Assembly: GCA_019914945.1 (NCBI GenBank)
Contig: CM034100.1
Coordinates: 12,287,096 to 12,351,095 of the forward strand
Origin: Typha latifolia
Lineage: Eukaryota > Streptophyta > Magnoliopsida > Poales > Typhaceae
Direction: 5' to 3'
DNA length: 64,000 nucleotides
In this document: positions 10,585 through 21,857 of the stretch, piece by piece
Position numbering within the stretch: position 1 is the first letter of the stretch
Layout: every line of letters begins with the position of its first letter
Position numbers and translations under genes: made by a program
The notes under the pieces: model-generated
Told to the model about the DNA's origin: nothing
Database searches by the model: none
Seen by the model: only the letters and a program-made list of their open reading frames with translations

Positions 10585-11780
10585 TTGCACTCGTTTGTTG
10601 TTCATTATTTGGTATACCAGTATAACTCTCTATGTACGTAGCATATATAGAAACATAAAGTGAAGTGCTTTAAGATTTCACATCACCTATCACCTGGAAT
10701 CCTACTGCATAGTGGGTTCTCATTAAAGGACATGGAAATGGCTGAAAAAGCTACGAATCTCCTCTTCTCTATAAATTCGATATCTCTCTATTTTAATAGC
10801 TTCATTCTTAGTGTTGCAAGGAGTTTAAACTCCTCTTTGATCCCATCCAAAAGCGCACTACTAGCTGTGCTCTCAACTTGTTAATGCCCATATTAGTAAC
10901 GAATTAAAAGAGTAAGAAGAATTGATGAAAAACGATTGCTAGCTATTGGATTTGTTAGTGCTTTGCTATCATAAAAGAAATCTCTTTCTTCCCGTACCGG
11001 TATGATGGGTATAAAATAGAGGATTGCAAATTCCTTTTATGCCCTTGAGTCAGACAAAAAATTCGGTCTCTACGTAATAGGCCGGTACTTGAACTAGAAA
11101 GGAGGGTAGGAGGGTACCGAAAAAGAGCTCAAGCATACCACTATGTACTTGATTTGATAGGATACAGAGAGAAGAAAACTACATTTTTACTCCCACGTGT
11201 TTAAGTATAAATTCGGTTCATTTTTATAATTTATTTGTGTCACTTTATTAAATTTAAAGGTAACTTATTAGTTACAAAAAGTTGTATAAAATAATATCAA
11301 TTAAATTTTAAATAATAAATATATTAAACATATATATATATATATATATTTATTATTTAAAACTTAATCAGTATTATTTTAGATGAGTTAAAAATATATC
11401 TAATTATTTATAATTTGTCCTACAATTTTATGAAATGAATATAACAATAAGAAAGTAAAATGATATAAATAAAATTATAGAAAATAAACTGAATTTAGAC
11501 CCAATAACAGTGTAAAATGTAATTTAAAAAAGAAATAGATCGAATTCAACTATTGATTGTCCGTTATTTATTGGCAAAAGATGATTGGCGAAAGATGACG
11601 ATGTACTATATCTGGCAATGCTAGTTGACCCAAAAAGTTGTTTCTCTACTTTTAAATATTATATCCTTTTTGGCCGGTGAGATAAGATCCGGCCGACTCC
11701 ATATTACAAGACGGGCACCGGCACCGGCACGGCCGGTAATTACGCCAGCATTAGTAGTATAATGTCTTCTTGGAACCGTT
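10585..11780. other. 3' flank and AT-rich spacer
   Basis: This is the presumed 3' UTR followed by AT-rich sequence with a TA run at about 11329-11350. The frame 10660-10884 has no domain and lies in low-complexity sequence. A short GC-rich island with GGCACCGGCACCGGCACGGCCGG sits near 11713-11735. No gene supported. Confidence 0.5.
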
Positions 11781-11814
11781 CAATGAGACTTTGAGTGATC
11801 GACTCCATCCAAAT

Positions 11815-11990
11815 ATAAATGCTATTCTAGTGCGAAGCACTGGTGACTCACAGCTGCCGGTGGCCCCCACACGCTTTTCCACCCGTTTATCTCCCATCTT
11901 AGTATTCCTGATCACATGCCCATCACAATCCCACCACCTCCAAATCCTATAAATAGCGATTATAAACCTTCATGCCATCATTATTAGCAG
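11815..11990 (+). promoter_or_regulatory. Duplicate of the plastid gene promoter, no gene attached
   Basis: This stretch reproduces the promoter at 9835-10020 block by block: AGTG(C)..ACTGGTGACTCACAGCTGCCGG, GTGGCCCCCACACGCTTTTCCACCCG, CACATGCCCATC, and CCTATAAATAG (TATA at about 11949). Spacing between blocks is similar. Downstream of the TATA there is no equivalent of the 10126-10584 coding sequence; a Copia solo LTR starts about 340 bp later. The most likely explanation is an old tandem duplication whose second gene copy has been lost, but a promoter-only duplication is possible. Confidence 0.7.
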
Positions 11991-12287
11991 TACTGAGATT
12001 CTGAGCCAGCGCTCGTGTTTATTCGAGAATTCTACGCCCTTACATACTATTATATTTTTCCGAGGGCAGTAAGATAAGCTATGAAATATCGTTATCCAGG
12101 ATACGTTAGTTGACATTCAATGTATCTTAGCTTGTACTAAGTAAGCACTCTTAATTACATCTTCCAACAAAACAACTATTTCTCTTCTCGCCACCTAATC
12201 CTCCTCTCATCTTCCTTAGTTTCTGCCGAGGTTTTCTCTGGCTATAAATGTGGTGAGAACACCCGAAACTTCCTGTCATCGTCAAAT

Positions 12288-13539
12288 TAAAACAATTTAG
12301 ACAAGCGGATGTATCTAAATGCTAGAAAATAATTCCAACCATTTACTTAAGTAAATATGTAAAATAATTATCAAAGAGTAAAGCAAAGATGAATATCAAG
12401 ATTTTTACGTGGAAAAACTCAAATGGAAAAAAAAACTATAAACTCAAATTAAAACCAATCACTAAACTTGTAGCTAGGGGTAACTTCGATCCGACCCGCT
12501 ATTCGACTCGACTCAGATCGGATTTGGATAAAAAATTTCTATCCGATTCGGATACAGATAGAATTTTTGAAAAAAAATTCGGATACAGATTCAGATATGG
12601 GTTGGATATATTTTTCGGATTTGGATAGGTTTACACACATTTTTTTCAATGATTTACAATTTTTAGTTTGCTTATTTAATTTCTCTAATTTTACATATTC
12701 GATATACAAAAAATTTATTTGTGGTAAAACTCTTAATATTTTTATATTAAGTATATCTAAATAAAAATATTATAATTCTTTTAAATTCAATTAATATCCG
12801 TTTAAGATCTGATCATCTATCAAAAAATTATCCGTATCCGTTTAGTTAGGATATGGTTTTGGATTTTGCTATCCGTCTAATATCCAAATCCGTATCCGAA
12901 CTAAAAATATGGATCCGGATATAGGTTGAGCGATCCGTATCCGATCAGTTTTCACCCCTGCTTGTAGCAGTTACAAGACTGACTTACAAAATAACCTATC
13001 GATCCTTAAGATTTGTTTCACTGAGTCTTACTCGCTAGAATTCGAGATTCACCGCTTTTTGTGATTAATCACCAATCTCAGTAACGATCGAGATTGATCC
13101 TTCGTCTAGATGATCCTTAAGATAAAAGTTTGGTGCGTTGAAGAAGAGACGAATCTTGTTGATACAAGAACGTTGTAAAAGTATTTTTTTTTTCAAAATA
13201 ATCACCAATTCTCACACAGGGTTAAGATATCCCAACCCTCATATAGGTTAACAAAATAAAGTCAAATCTAAGTTAAAGCAAAACTCACGTAACTCCAGAA
13301 ATTGCATGTTACATGGGCACATTCGAATGCGGCCCGAGTATGTTTCAACGGCCAAAACACTCTCTTTGTATGTGAATGCTTGACTCCGTGCTCAAACGCG
13401 GTGTGAACGCGGAATTGGAACGCTGTGTGAACGCGGCCAAAAAATTTTAGATCCGAATTTTATCAAAACTATGCTCAGGTACATATGTCAAAGTACTTTA
13501 ATTATTTTGTACACATTTTTCGGCGCTAAAAACCTAACA
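12288..13539 (-). repeat. Copia solo LTR, interrupted by a hAT element
   Basis: On the minus strand it starts TGTTAGGTTTTT at 13539 and follows the same order of motifs as the LTRs at 24251-25207 and 56665-57635, including the GTTACAAGACTGACT(T/C)ACAAAA block (12969-12990), the pair AAAACC..AATCACTA, and the end near 12288. Possible flanking duplications are AAATT (12284-12288) and GAATT (13540-13544), one mismatch. No internal region is attached. It lacks the 53-bp tandem repeat seen in the other two copies but keeps degenerate palindromic motifs at 13320-13440. Without the hAT insert it is about 760 bp. Confidence 0.75.
12475..12960. mobile_element. Non-autonomous hAT element (486 bp)
   Basis: The element is flanked by a perfect 8-bp target duplication, CTTGTAGC at 12467-12474 and again at 12961-12968. 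Its ends are TAGGGGTAAC and GTTTTCACCCCTG, imperfect inverted repeats with the CAGGGGTGAAA consensus of plant hAT elements. Subterminal arrays of TATCCG / GGATACAG variants occupy both ends. The largest frame, 12389-12628, is not a transposase, so mobility would depend on one supplied elsewhere. Confidence 0.9.
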
Positions 13540-14037
13540 GAATTAAATGGGTACGAGTACAAGTGTTGGAAACCGTCTCCTTCCCAGAAAGCAGGATCAC
13601 ATCGATATTTATAGTGACAATTATATGTCTCAACTATGACAGTACCTCAAGCAACCGAAGGCATAGATTGGAGTGTGTTTGAGTTCCTACAACATGGGTT
13701 GTTCGGAATCCCTGATCGAAACAATATTAGGAAAGCAAATATCGTTTAGATTTAAAGCGATTATTTTTTATCAAAAAAAATAAAAAATAAAGCGATTGTT
13801 ATGTCGTAAATATCAACATCCGTCACAAAACATGACAACTTTTCCACTATTGATTTTGCTCATACCAAATGATGATTTCTTTTGGGACCATCTTATTAAG
13901 TGACATGATTTTCTTCAGATTTGTCTGTCGGGCAAGTTTAATATTTCTTTCCATTAATAATTACACGGCACCAAGGAATAATCTCTCGCAACCTCCTCCT
14001 CCTCCTCCTCCTCCTCCTCCTTCTTCTTCTTATTATT
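13540..14037. other. Spacer ending in a CTC/CTT/ATT microsatellite
   Basis: No gene is seen in 13540-13985. At about 13992-14040 there is a run of CTC, then CTT, then ATT trinucleotides. Because it lies directly at the minus-strand 3' side of a LINE-like fragment, it may derive from that element's tail. Confidence 0.5.
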
Positions 14038-14040
14038 ATT

Positions 14041-14680
14041 AATGAAATTCCGTAGACAAGAAATCATTCAAATGCTAAAGCGAGTCAAACATAACCCTGT
14101 GTAGTTGAGATGAGCCAACGTGATTTGCAATCCTAAGCCCCATCAGTAGAGCTTGGGACTTCCAATTGTAAGCATTGTCATAGGATTCACCAAGTAGGCA
14201 GTCTTTGGAAGAAGAAATCTATTGGGATTAGAGATGACATATATGCCAGCCCCACCATTGGACCCACCATGCCACGCGTCCGAAAGGCTCTTCCATAGAG
14301 ATGTCTTTCACCCGAGGGATGATATCTAGATCTTTGAAACTTAAGATTAAAGGAGGAGGAGGTACACTTTACCAATCTCCATTGGCTGGAATGTGATAGG
14401 ACGACTTAGCAAAGAAAGTTCCAGTAGGATCTAGAAGGCTTCCAGATAAGCTTGTCAGAGCGAGTGGGGCCAAGGATGCATGATATTGCAAATGCTGACG
14501 GCTATCTCGGGGTGTTATGTCGATCATATTGCCATCCCTACTATCTCTTGAATGTTTCTGCTTAGTAGTTTCAGGATTCCTTGAGCTTGGTCTTGGTTTT
14601 CCAAACAGAGAAGGGAAGTCTTTGGCCTTCATAACAGGAAGCCCAACTGCTACTTTTAGTGCATCATGTGATCTCATGCA
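14041..14680 (-). mobile_element. LINE-like fragment (RNase H-like region), low certainty
   Basis: On the minus strand, shifting frames give an RVT_3-like order: DAWHGGSNGGAGIYVISNPN (about 14275-14215) and then NWKSQALLMGLRIANHVG (about 14170-14115), resembling the start and middle of the RNase H-like tail of plant LINE pol. The preceding 102-residue frame (14677-14369) is basic and proline/serine-containing without a recognised domain. Several frameshifts are needed, so this is tentative. Confidence 0.35.
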
Positions 14681-14984
14681 TGGGATCGACTTCTAGAGAG
14701 GTTATTTCAACTCTATAAACAGTCTATACTCTCTTTTGATAGTGAGCCAACCCGGTTACTGACTCAGATGAGGTGGAAGTAAGACTCATTTGCCACCTCC
14801 ATAAACTTACGAGTCAATCCTACACCATCAGAAGAACTCATTGGTCTCATGCTCGCATCGCCATTGCACCTGATTCCACCATGCTCATCCCTCCATCTCC
14901 TACAATCCATGTACATCACCTCCAATGTATTACACACGTTCAGCTCATAGGGGTGCCAACGAGCCAATGGATAATTTGGCCGGC

Positions 14985-15148
14985 TATATAAGTTCGTGTT
15001 GGGTTGAGTTCTGTATGTGAAATATTGAAAACTTAATCGAAAACAAAACCCCCTTTAATAAAGAAATGCTATTTTTCAAATAATATATGCTTAGGAGTCT
15101 AGGTACTATTCTTAGATTATATAATTGGGACTAGTGCTCATATATATT
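14985..15148 (+). repeat. Left part of a duplicated segment (paralog of 27345-27540)
   Basis: This aligns with 27345-27540: GGCT(A)ATA(T)AAGTT(C/T)GTGTTGGGT, AAAACAAAACCC, TTAATAAA, ATTTTCAAATAATA, TCTTAGATTA(G)AT. The alignment breaks at 15149 and resumes at 16033, which shows that 15149-16032 is an insertion. Confidence 0.7.
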
Positions 15149-16032
15149 AGAGCCGATCAAACGACCATGCTCGCCCATGCCCAGTCTAGCCTAGTTTGTA
15201 TCATGCTAAGCGCGGCTCGGATTCGATTTGGGCCTAGTCTGACCCGAGCTTGAATTACCAATGGTGGCATGAGCCAGTCCTTTGCCCGCCCGGCTCGGCC
15301 TGAAAGCCCAACCATCGGCCCGACTCGAAATCCCGGTTCGAAAACTAATAAGCTCAAATCAAAAGCTCGCCTTCTAGTTGGCCTGCCCATAAGCCTAGTT
15401 AGCTATAGTGAAACCTAATGGGAATTTGTCTACTATGTACTGTTTAACTCTTCCCAAACCTACACTGTGCCGATCAAAGCCAATGTCTCTGACCCGGTTG
15501 GAGTCCGAGCCCTCTTTGATAGGACCGAATCCTCCTTTGGCTAGTTGGCGCACAACCTCGTGGCCTGCGCTGGAGTTCTCGACCCTAGCTACCCCTTGAT
15601 CGCCAACACAGATATCGAGGATTAGGACTCCACCTTCGTGGTCAACAACCGGGGGACCTTCCTCTATTGCCGAGAGGAGAAGCGGTGGTGGGTGGGTGGT
15701 GGCAGTGTCATCGTCACTAGTGGCGGCTCAGTCCCTGGGTACGGGGCATACATGGCTTCAAAGGCGGCGATGGAGGCAATGGTGCAGATCCTATTGAAGG
15801 AGTTGAAGGGGATATCGATCATGGCGAACTACGTGGTGTCGAGGCTGGTGGCAGCCGATGGGGAAGTTTAAGGAGATATCGCGCTAGACGGTGGAACGAG
15901 GGGAGGCTCTAGCCTATTCTCTGACGCATGGTAATAGACTACTCTTTTGTAGTCCGGCCGAACTACTCGCGGGCTAGCTAGCGGACACAGCGCTCAGTCT
16001 GATTGGCTTGGACCGCCCGATCATCACTTCTA
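15149..16032. mobile_element. Insertion carrying a dehydrogenase gene fragment
   Basis: The boundaries come from comparison with the uninterrupted paralogous sequence at about 27535 (CAATATATATTGATTATACAACTT). The insertion is flanked by ATATATATTA on the left and ATATATATATA on the right, compatible with an 8-9 bp target duplication of an AT string but not proof of one. The left third is rich in GGCCC/GGCTCG/AGCCCG motifs such as those in the subterminal regions of some plant DNA transposons. No clear long terminal inverted repeats were seen. A Pack-type transposon is possible. Confidence 0.5.
15470..15871 (+). pseudogene. Captured fragment of a short-chain dehydrogenase/reductase
   Basis: One continuous frame (with stops at 15542-15544 and 15623-15625) reads VSDPVGVRALFDRTESSFG, ..NLVACAGVLDPSYPLIA, VNNRGTFLYCREE, SVIVTSGGSVPGYGAYMASKAAMEAM, ILLKELKG, MANYVV. 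This is the central and C-terminal part of the classical SDR fold: the NAG-like motif (here ACAG), the N of strand beta-4, and the catalytic YxxxK (Y-M-A-S-K). It most resembles plant NADPH-dependent aldehyde reductase-like proteins. The Rossmann TGxxxGIG glycine motif and the N-terminus are missing, no introns are present, and stops break the frame, so it is not functional. It lies inside the inserted segment 15149-16032. Confidence 0.75.
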
Positions 16033-16144
16033 ATATATATATATAGATTAGACAACTTGATGTGTGCCATTAAAAGATGAGTCATAATGAATTCAAACTA
16101 TACAAATATAGTACTTTAACAAAAACAATTATTAAATATTAATG
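16033..16144 (+). repeat. Middle part of the duplicated segment
   Basis: This aligns with 27530-27625: GATTA(G/T)ACAACTTGA, GTCGTAATGAATTCAAACTAT, TATTAAATATTAATG. It ends exactly at the 5' LTR of the Gypsy element. The paralog at 27625 is an empty site. Confidence 0.75.
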
Positions 16145-16974
16145 TGATACACTTAGTTAGAATCTTTTTTTATTGCATTAGTCATTTGTTTTCATTAAAA
16201 CAAAATTCATATAAGTCGCGTTCGAATGCAGGAGGAATCGCGTTCGAACGCCCTTGAGAATGCTTGCATCAGGTTCACAAATACAGAGAACGCATATTGT
16301 GCGTTCAAATGCCTGCATCGCGTTCGCACATACAGAGAACGCCTTTTGTGTGTTCGAGCGCGATCGGGCGCGTTCGAACGCGATCGGCGGGAATCCTCTA
16401 GAATTAGGGTTACTTATTATTTTAGAACTTGTTGTCTAGCCTCTATATATATGTGGATGACAGCCAAATTCATTATGCTATTGGAATATTGATTTCTTGC
16501 CTCTCTATCATCTATTTACCCTAATATCCCTCCTCTCTCTTCACCATCCTTCCACCTCTATCATTGGTAAGGTTTCTCCTAACTTCTAATCTCCCTCGAC
16601 TATCGAGCCATCCCTCTTCTTTGGGATCTCGACCACTTCGTTCTCTTCGTCTATATCCCTTAATTACATCCAACATCCACCTTCACCTCCATACCCATCC
16701 ATAATCCTAACATCCACTCCACCCGTCACTACCACCATCACCCACATTATTCCATGTTTTCGTCCTAGTTGTAATTCAAATCTGTGAAGGGCGTAAATAT
16801 GACAATTGTAGATCGGAAAGTTATTAATCTCATTCACTTGATTTTGTAATTTTTTTGACTATTAGAGAATATTTTATGAATACTTTTCCACGGTTGCGCA
16901 GACTGCTTTATATAATAAATTTAGATCTTAAGGGAATTGTTCCGTAGCTAACCTTTTGGTACAAGAACCCATCA
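16145..16974 (+). repeat. Gypsy B 5' LTR (830 bp)
   Basis: It starts TGATACACTTAG and ends AAGAACCCATCA just before the primer-binding site. It contains palindromic motifs GCGTTCGAATGC (16218-16229), GCGTTCGAACGC (16240-16251 and 16370-16381), with CACATACAGAGAACGC blocks between them. A TATA-like string CTCTATATATATG lies at about 16440. Confidence 0.9.
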
Positions 16975-16977
16975 ATT

Positions 16978-16988
16978 TGGTATCAGAG
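16978..16988 (+). other. Gypsy B primer-binding site
   Basis: TGGTATCAGAG follows the LTR by three bases and matches the initiator tRNA-Met complement. Confidence 0.85.
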
Positions 16989-17012
16989 TAGACGAACCTC
17001 AGACATCCATTA

Positions 17013-18190
17013 ATGGTTGAAATAAGAAAGATGACATCAACAAGGAGACCTATGGAGAGCACACCGATAAGAGAAGACTCAATCCACGATGACCCTAACC
17101 GTGAGGCCGATTCCTTTGGAGTGACCACGGTTGGACCGAGTCAACCAACGTCCATGGGTGTAAATATGGGCTTGGCGGAGGAACTTAGGGGCATGTTCTA
17201 AATATTGTTGCATAGAGTTGACACAATTCAAAAAGATCACAATGATTTCAAGGAATATGTCATGAACCGATTGGGTTCGTCATCTCCCTAACGACAATCG
17301 GAGTTTCAAGAAGGACCAGCAGTGTGACCTCATCAAACCGATACACCACAGGTCTAGGTGCGTCATGTGAGTGTCAATGATCCCCTTTTACCCATGCCTA
17401 CACATCATCCCCCACCTCCGTTACAAAATCTAAGACCAGTAGTGGTGGAACCCAAGAGGTATGCGGCAACGGTGTACTTCGTCAATGAGGAGGATTGGCA
17501 CTTTGAGGATGAGATTGATCCCTTTGGAGATAGTGATGGACATGCTCGAGGATTTAGAGAAGGTGATCAACATGCACAAAGGTTTAGACCTGAACCAAGG
17601 ATCTTTTATGAACCTGACAATGCTATTCAAGGGAGAACTGCACGCTTGAACTTTCCAAAATTTCAAGGTGATAATCCAACGGATTGGGTGTTTCAAGTTG
17701 AACAATATTTTAATTGTCAAGGTACAACGGAAGATGCAAATGTTCAAATGACAAGCTTTCACCTCCAAGGAACGATATTGCATTGGTATATATCGGTTAT
17801 TTATGGTGGAGGATTTATCAAATGGGCTGATTTTTGTAGGAGGATTACACGCATATTTGGGACAGCGGCATAAGAAGATTTTACTGCCACATTAAGCAAG
17901 ATAGTTTAGAGGACGACCGTATTGGAGTACTAAGCTGAGATTGAGAGAGTTAGTAGTCATTGTGAGCCACCTTGGCCCGAACCGACATTGATGAGCACAT
18001 TTATTTCAAGACTGCGAGAGGAGCTACAGGCGGATATTCATACTCTAAGTCCTACCACTCTTGAGGAGGCCTTTGAGAAGGCCGTGAGGATGGAGCAAAA
18101 GCATAAGGCTCTAAAGATGGCAGCGAAAACTAATTGGGGCAATTGAGATGGGCGGTTTGCACCTAGAACGTCGACTGAAAATTCTGGGGG
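17013..18190 (+). pseudogene. Gypsy B gag
   Basis: Frames at 17013-17201, 17358-17873 and continuing in shifted frames to about 18190 form a decayed gag. The core region has the retrotransposon gag signature: LNFPKFQGDNPTDWVFQVEQYF, then SFHLQGTILHWY, FCRRITRIFGTAA, and the later ADIHTLSPTTLEEAFEKAV..EQKHKALK. Gag forms the particle shell. Interruptions include stops after GMF (17199), after GTAA (17871) and several in 17880-18170. Confidence 0.85.
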
Positions 18191-18279
18191 TATAAAAACA
18201 GCGGTTGTGAGTACTAGGCCACGACCACCTTTGAGGCCTCTTCCGATGTTAGAGGAGGCACAAGACCTCCCATTTGATC

Positions 18280-21200
18280 TCTCACACCTGCCCAAGTGGA
18301 GGAGCAAAGAGCGAAGGACCTTTGCTTTCGATGCGATGAACGTTTCACCCCGGGTCATCGGTGTACCAAACTGATCCGGAGTATGATGCTCATCGACGGT
18401 CTTGAGGAGGATGATGAGGTAGTTGATGATGGAGCATGTCCAGAGGAGGTCCATGAGGAGGCCGTTGAGGAGGGCGCGGAGTAAGATATCTAAGCTGAAA
18501 TATCGATGCATGCATATTCAGGTACTTCCGCGCCGAGGACATTACAGATAGACAGACTCATTAGAAAACATTATGTGCATATCCTCATCGATTCGGAGAG
18601 TACAAATAACTTTCTAGACGAGAGGTTAATGAGGAGATTGGGTTTGGTTGCCGAACTGACCATGGGATTTAACGTGGCTATTGGAGATGGCACAAAGCTT
18701 AAGGCGGAGAGCTTGTGTCGCCGGGTCGGTATATGGGTGCAAGGACACGACACCATTGTGGACTTATATTTGTTGGCGCTGTGAGAAGCGAACATTATCC
18801 TTAGCACTCAGTGGTTACAGAGTTTGTGACCCATCACATTTGATTTCCAAAGCACGTGGATGAAATTTAAATATGGAAAAAAAGATGTGCGACTTGATGG
18901 TGTTCAGTCTTCGCCGATTCTTGTGATGCAGCATATGGTGGGGCTGCCTTGTGCGTATGATTTAGCCTATCTTCTTCAATTAGGGCCAGTAGGAGATGAG
19001 CCTCAAACGAGTTCAGGTACTACCATTGAATTGTCTAATTTATTAGATAACTTTTTTGGACTGTTTGAGGAGTCATAGGAGTTGCCACCGAGGCGAACGA
19101 TGGACCATCGCATAGAGATTGTACTCAGAGCTGCATCGGTAAACGTGAGGCCATATCGGTATCCACATGTGCAAAAAGAAGTTATTTCCAAGATGGTAGC
19201 TGAGATGTTGGAGCAAGGCCTCATATAACCAAGTTATAGCTCATACTCATCCCCCGTGTTATTGGTGCGAAAAAAGGATGTGACATGACATTTTTGTGTC
19301 GACTATCGGGCACTAAATGCTATTACCGTTAATGACCGGTATTCTATTCCGATTATAGAGGAGCTTCTGGATGAGCTTGCAGGGGCGACTATATTCAGCA
19401 AGCTTGACTTGAGGACTAGGTATTATCAAATTAGAGTTCACCTGGCAGATGTGCACAAAACTGCACTTTGGACTCCGAACGAGCATTACGAGTTCCGGGT
19501 GATGACTTTTGGTCCACCAATGCTCCAGCTACCTTTCAAGGCCTCATGAATGATATATTTCAGCCTCTATTGCGAATATATGTCTTGGTATTCTTTGACG
19601 ATATTTTGGTGTATAGTAGGACTGAATTGGAGCATTGGCGATATTTGGATGACGTGCCGAATTTGTTAAAGCAAAATTAATTAAAGATTAAGAAGTCCAA
19701 GTGCCTATGCAGAGTACTACAAGTGGAGTATTTATGCCACATCATTTCAGCGGATGGTATAGCGGCGGATCCTCAAAAAGTTGCATGCATGACCACTTGG
19801 CCTATTCCTACTACTACCATCGAATTGAGAGGATTTTTAGGGCTGACCGAATATTATTGCCGCTTCATCGCCGAGTATGGCAATATCACTGCTCCTCTCA
19901 CTTCTTTGTTGAAGAAGGACTTTTTTAGATGATGGATGAAGCCACTATAGTCTTTGAAAAATTAAAAATAGCAATGACAACGGCGCCCGTTTTAGCACTA
20001 CCGTTCTTCATCAAAGAGTTCATTGTGGAATGTGATGTGTCCGGAGTTGGCATAAGAGCTGTACTAATGCAAAGAGGATGTCCTATTGCCTATCTTAGCA
20101 AGGCTTTATCACAAAAATCTCAGCAATTATCGACTTATGAGAGAGAGATGTTGGCAATTCTACATGCAGTGACAAAGTGGAGGCCTTATTTGATCAGTAG
20201 ATGATTTATTATACGAATCGATCAAATGAGCTTTTCATACTTTATGGGATAGCGTATACACACTCTGGCACAGCAGAGATGGGTCACAAAATTATTGGGG
20301 TATGATTATGAAATACAATACAAGAATGGAACGAAAAATAGAGCGACGGATGCATTATTGGGCCAACCTGATACCGCCGAGCTTGCAACTTATTCTTCTC
20401 CTACCTTTTTCTTCCTTGACGAGCTGAGGTATGCATGTACATCTGACCCAGATATTTTGAGATTGTTGCAGAAAGTGACGGATGATCCAGAGCGCCATCC
20501 AGAGTTAGAGAATCAATGCGGTTTGTTACTAGACTGCAGATGCATTTGAGTGCCCGCAAATAATGGATTGCGACAGAATATGTTCGAGCACTTCCACCAA
20601 ACTCCAGAGGCTGGTCATAAGGGTGTCTTGAGGACTTACAAGATGATATCTTAGAGTTGCACGTGGCTAGGATTAAGACGGAATGTGAGGAGTTTTGTCC
20701 ATGCTTGCGAAGTCTGTTAAAGGGCTAAGGCAACTACATTGAAACCGGCCGGATTACTTTAGTCTTTACCTATACCGGACTATGTTTGAGAAGACATTTC
20801 TTTGGATTTCATAGAGGGTCTTCTCCTGGTATGTAGTTATTCTGTTATTTTGGTGGTCATTGTCAGATTGAGCAAGTATGCATAATTTTCGGCATTGTCA
20901 TATCTATTTTCAGCCAAGTCGGTGGCTGAAATTTTTGTTAGAGATGTTGCTCGGTTAAATGGCATGCCATGCACGATTGTCTCGGATCATGATCGTGTAT
21001 TTATGAGCGACTTTTGGACAGAGTTTTTTAGATTGCAGGAGACTTGATTGAACTTTAGTTCAGCCTACCATCCACAAACGGATTGCCAAACCGAGGTGGT
21101 CAATCGAGACATTGAGCAATACTTGAGGTGCTTTGTTGGAGAGATGTCTAGGTTGGAGCTCTTATTGTGGGCGGAGTGGTCTTATAACACCGCCTACCAT

Positions 21201-21830
21201 AGCAACATTGATATAACTCCATTTGAGGTGGTGTGTGGACACACGGCTCCGACGTAACGTGCTTATAATCCAATGGCATCTGCATATCAGACGATGGTGA
21301 ACTTAGCCTTGATGGATAGAGACGCTAGATTGAGGAGGTTGCGTGACCATCTTAAACTTGCTCAAAACCGCATGAAGTAAGTTTATGATCATAGCCATAG
21401 GGAGAAGGAGTTTGATATCGGTAGTTGGGTGTTTGTGAGGGTACAGCCGTATCAACAGGTGAGCTTACGTCCGGTGCGTAATCAAAAGTTAGCTCATCGC
21501 TATTTTGGTCTGTTTCGGGTGTTAGAGCATATTAGTCCGGTTGCATATCGTTTAGAGCTGTCGGAGGGGTCGAGAGTGCATCCTGTCTTCCATGTTTTAT
21601 TTTTGAGAGAGCGAATTGGTGATCATGAGGTCGTTGGATCAGTTCTACCAAAGCCATTAGAGGAGACAGAGATCATAGAGCCAATTCGTGTACTTGCTGG
21701 CCGTCGACAACGATATGGTACCAGATTGGAGATGGAAATTCTAGTTGAGTGGCTTGACAAACCATCTAATGAGGCAACATGGGAGTTGGAGACTAATATC
21801 TTGGAGCGTTTCTCCAAACTTTCACCTTGA
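18280..21830 (+). pseudogene. Gypsy B pol: protease, RT, RNase H, integrase, chromodomain
   Basis: Domains in order are the knuckle CFRCDERFTPGHRC (about 18320-18365); protease at 18506-18784, with the active-site triplet changed from D-S-G to D-S-E (LIDSESTNNFLD); RT with [10 protein letters not shown] (about 19297) and FFDDILVYS (about 19590), with a frameshift near 19510 in the FGLTNAP block; RNase H-type region 19929-20204 (VECDVSG, LSTYEREMLAILHAV) and NRATDALLGQ; integrase zinc-binding region about 20600-20720; integrase core with DFIEG, SDHDRV and QTEVVNRD (20800-21257); and a C-terminal GPY/chromodomain region 21429-21828 (YFGLFRVLE..PVAYRLEL..VEWLDKPSNEATWE). At least a dozen stops or shifts are present. 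It is co-linear with element A at 1203-5040 and the nested element at 34825-37211. Confidence 0.9.
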
Positions 21831-21857
21831 GGGCAAGGTGGGGGAGGCGTAGTGGGC

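Noticed and set aside
15290..15350. tRNA gene suggested by a GGTTCGAAA string
   Set aside because: No cloverleaf arms or A box at the right distance; it lies in GC-rich insertion sequence.
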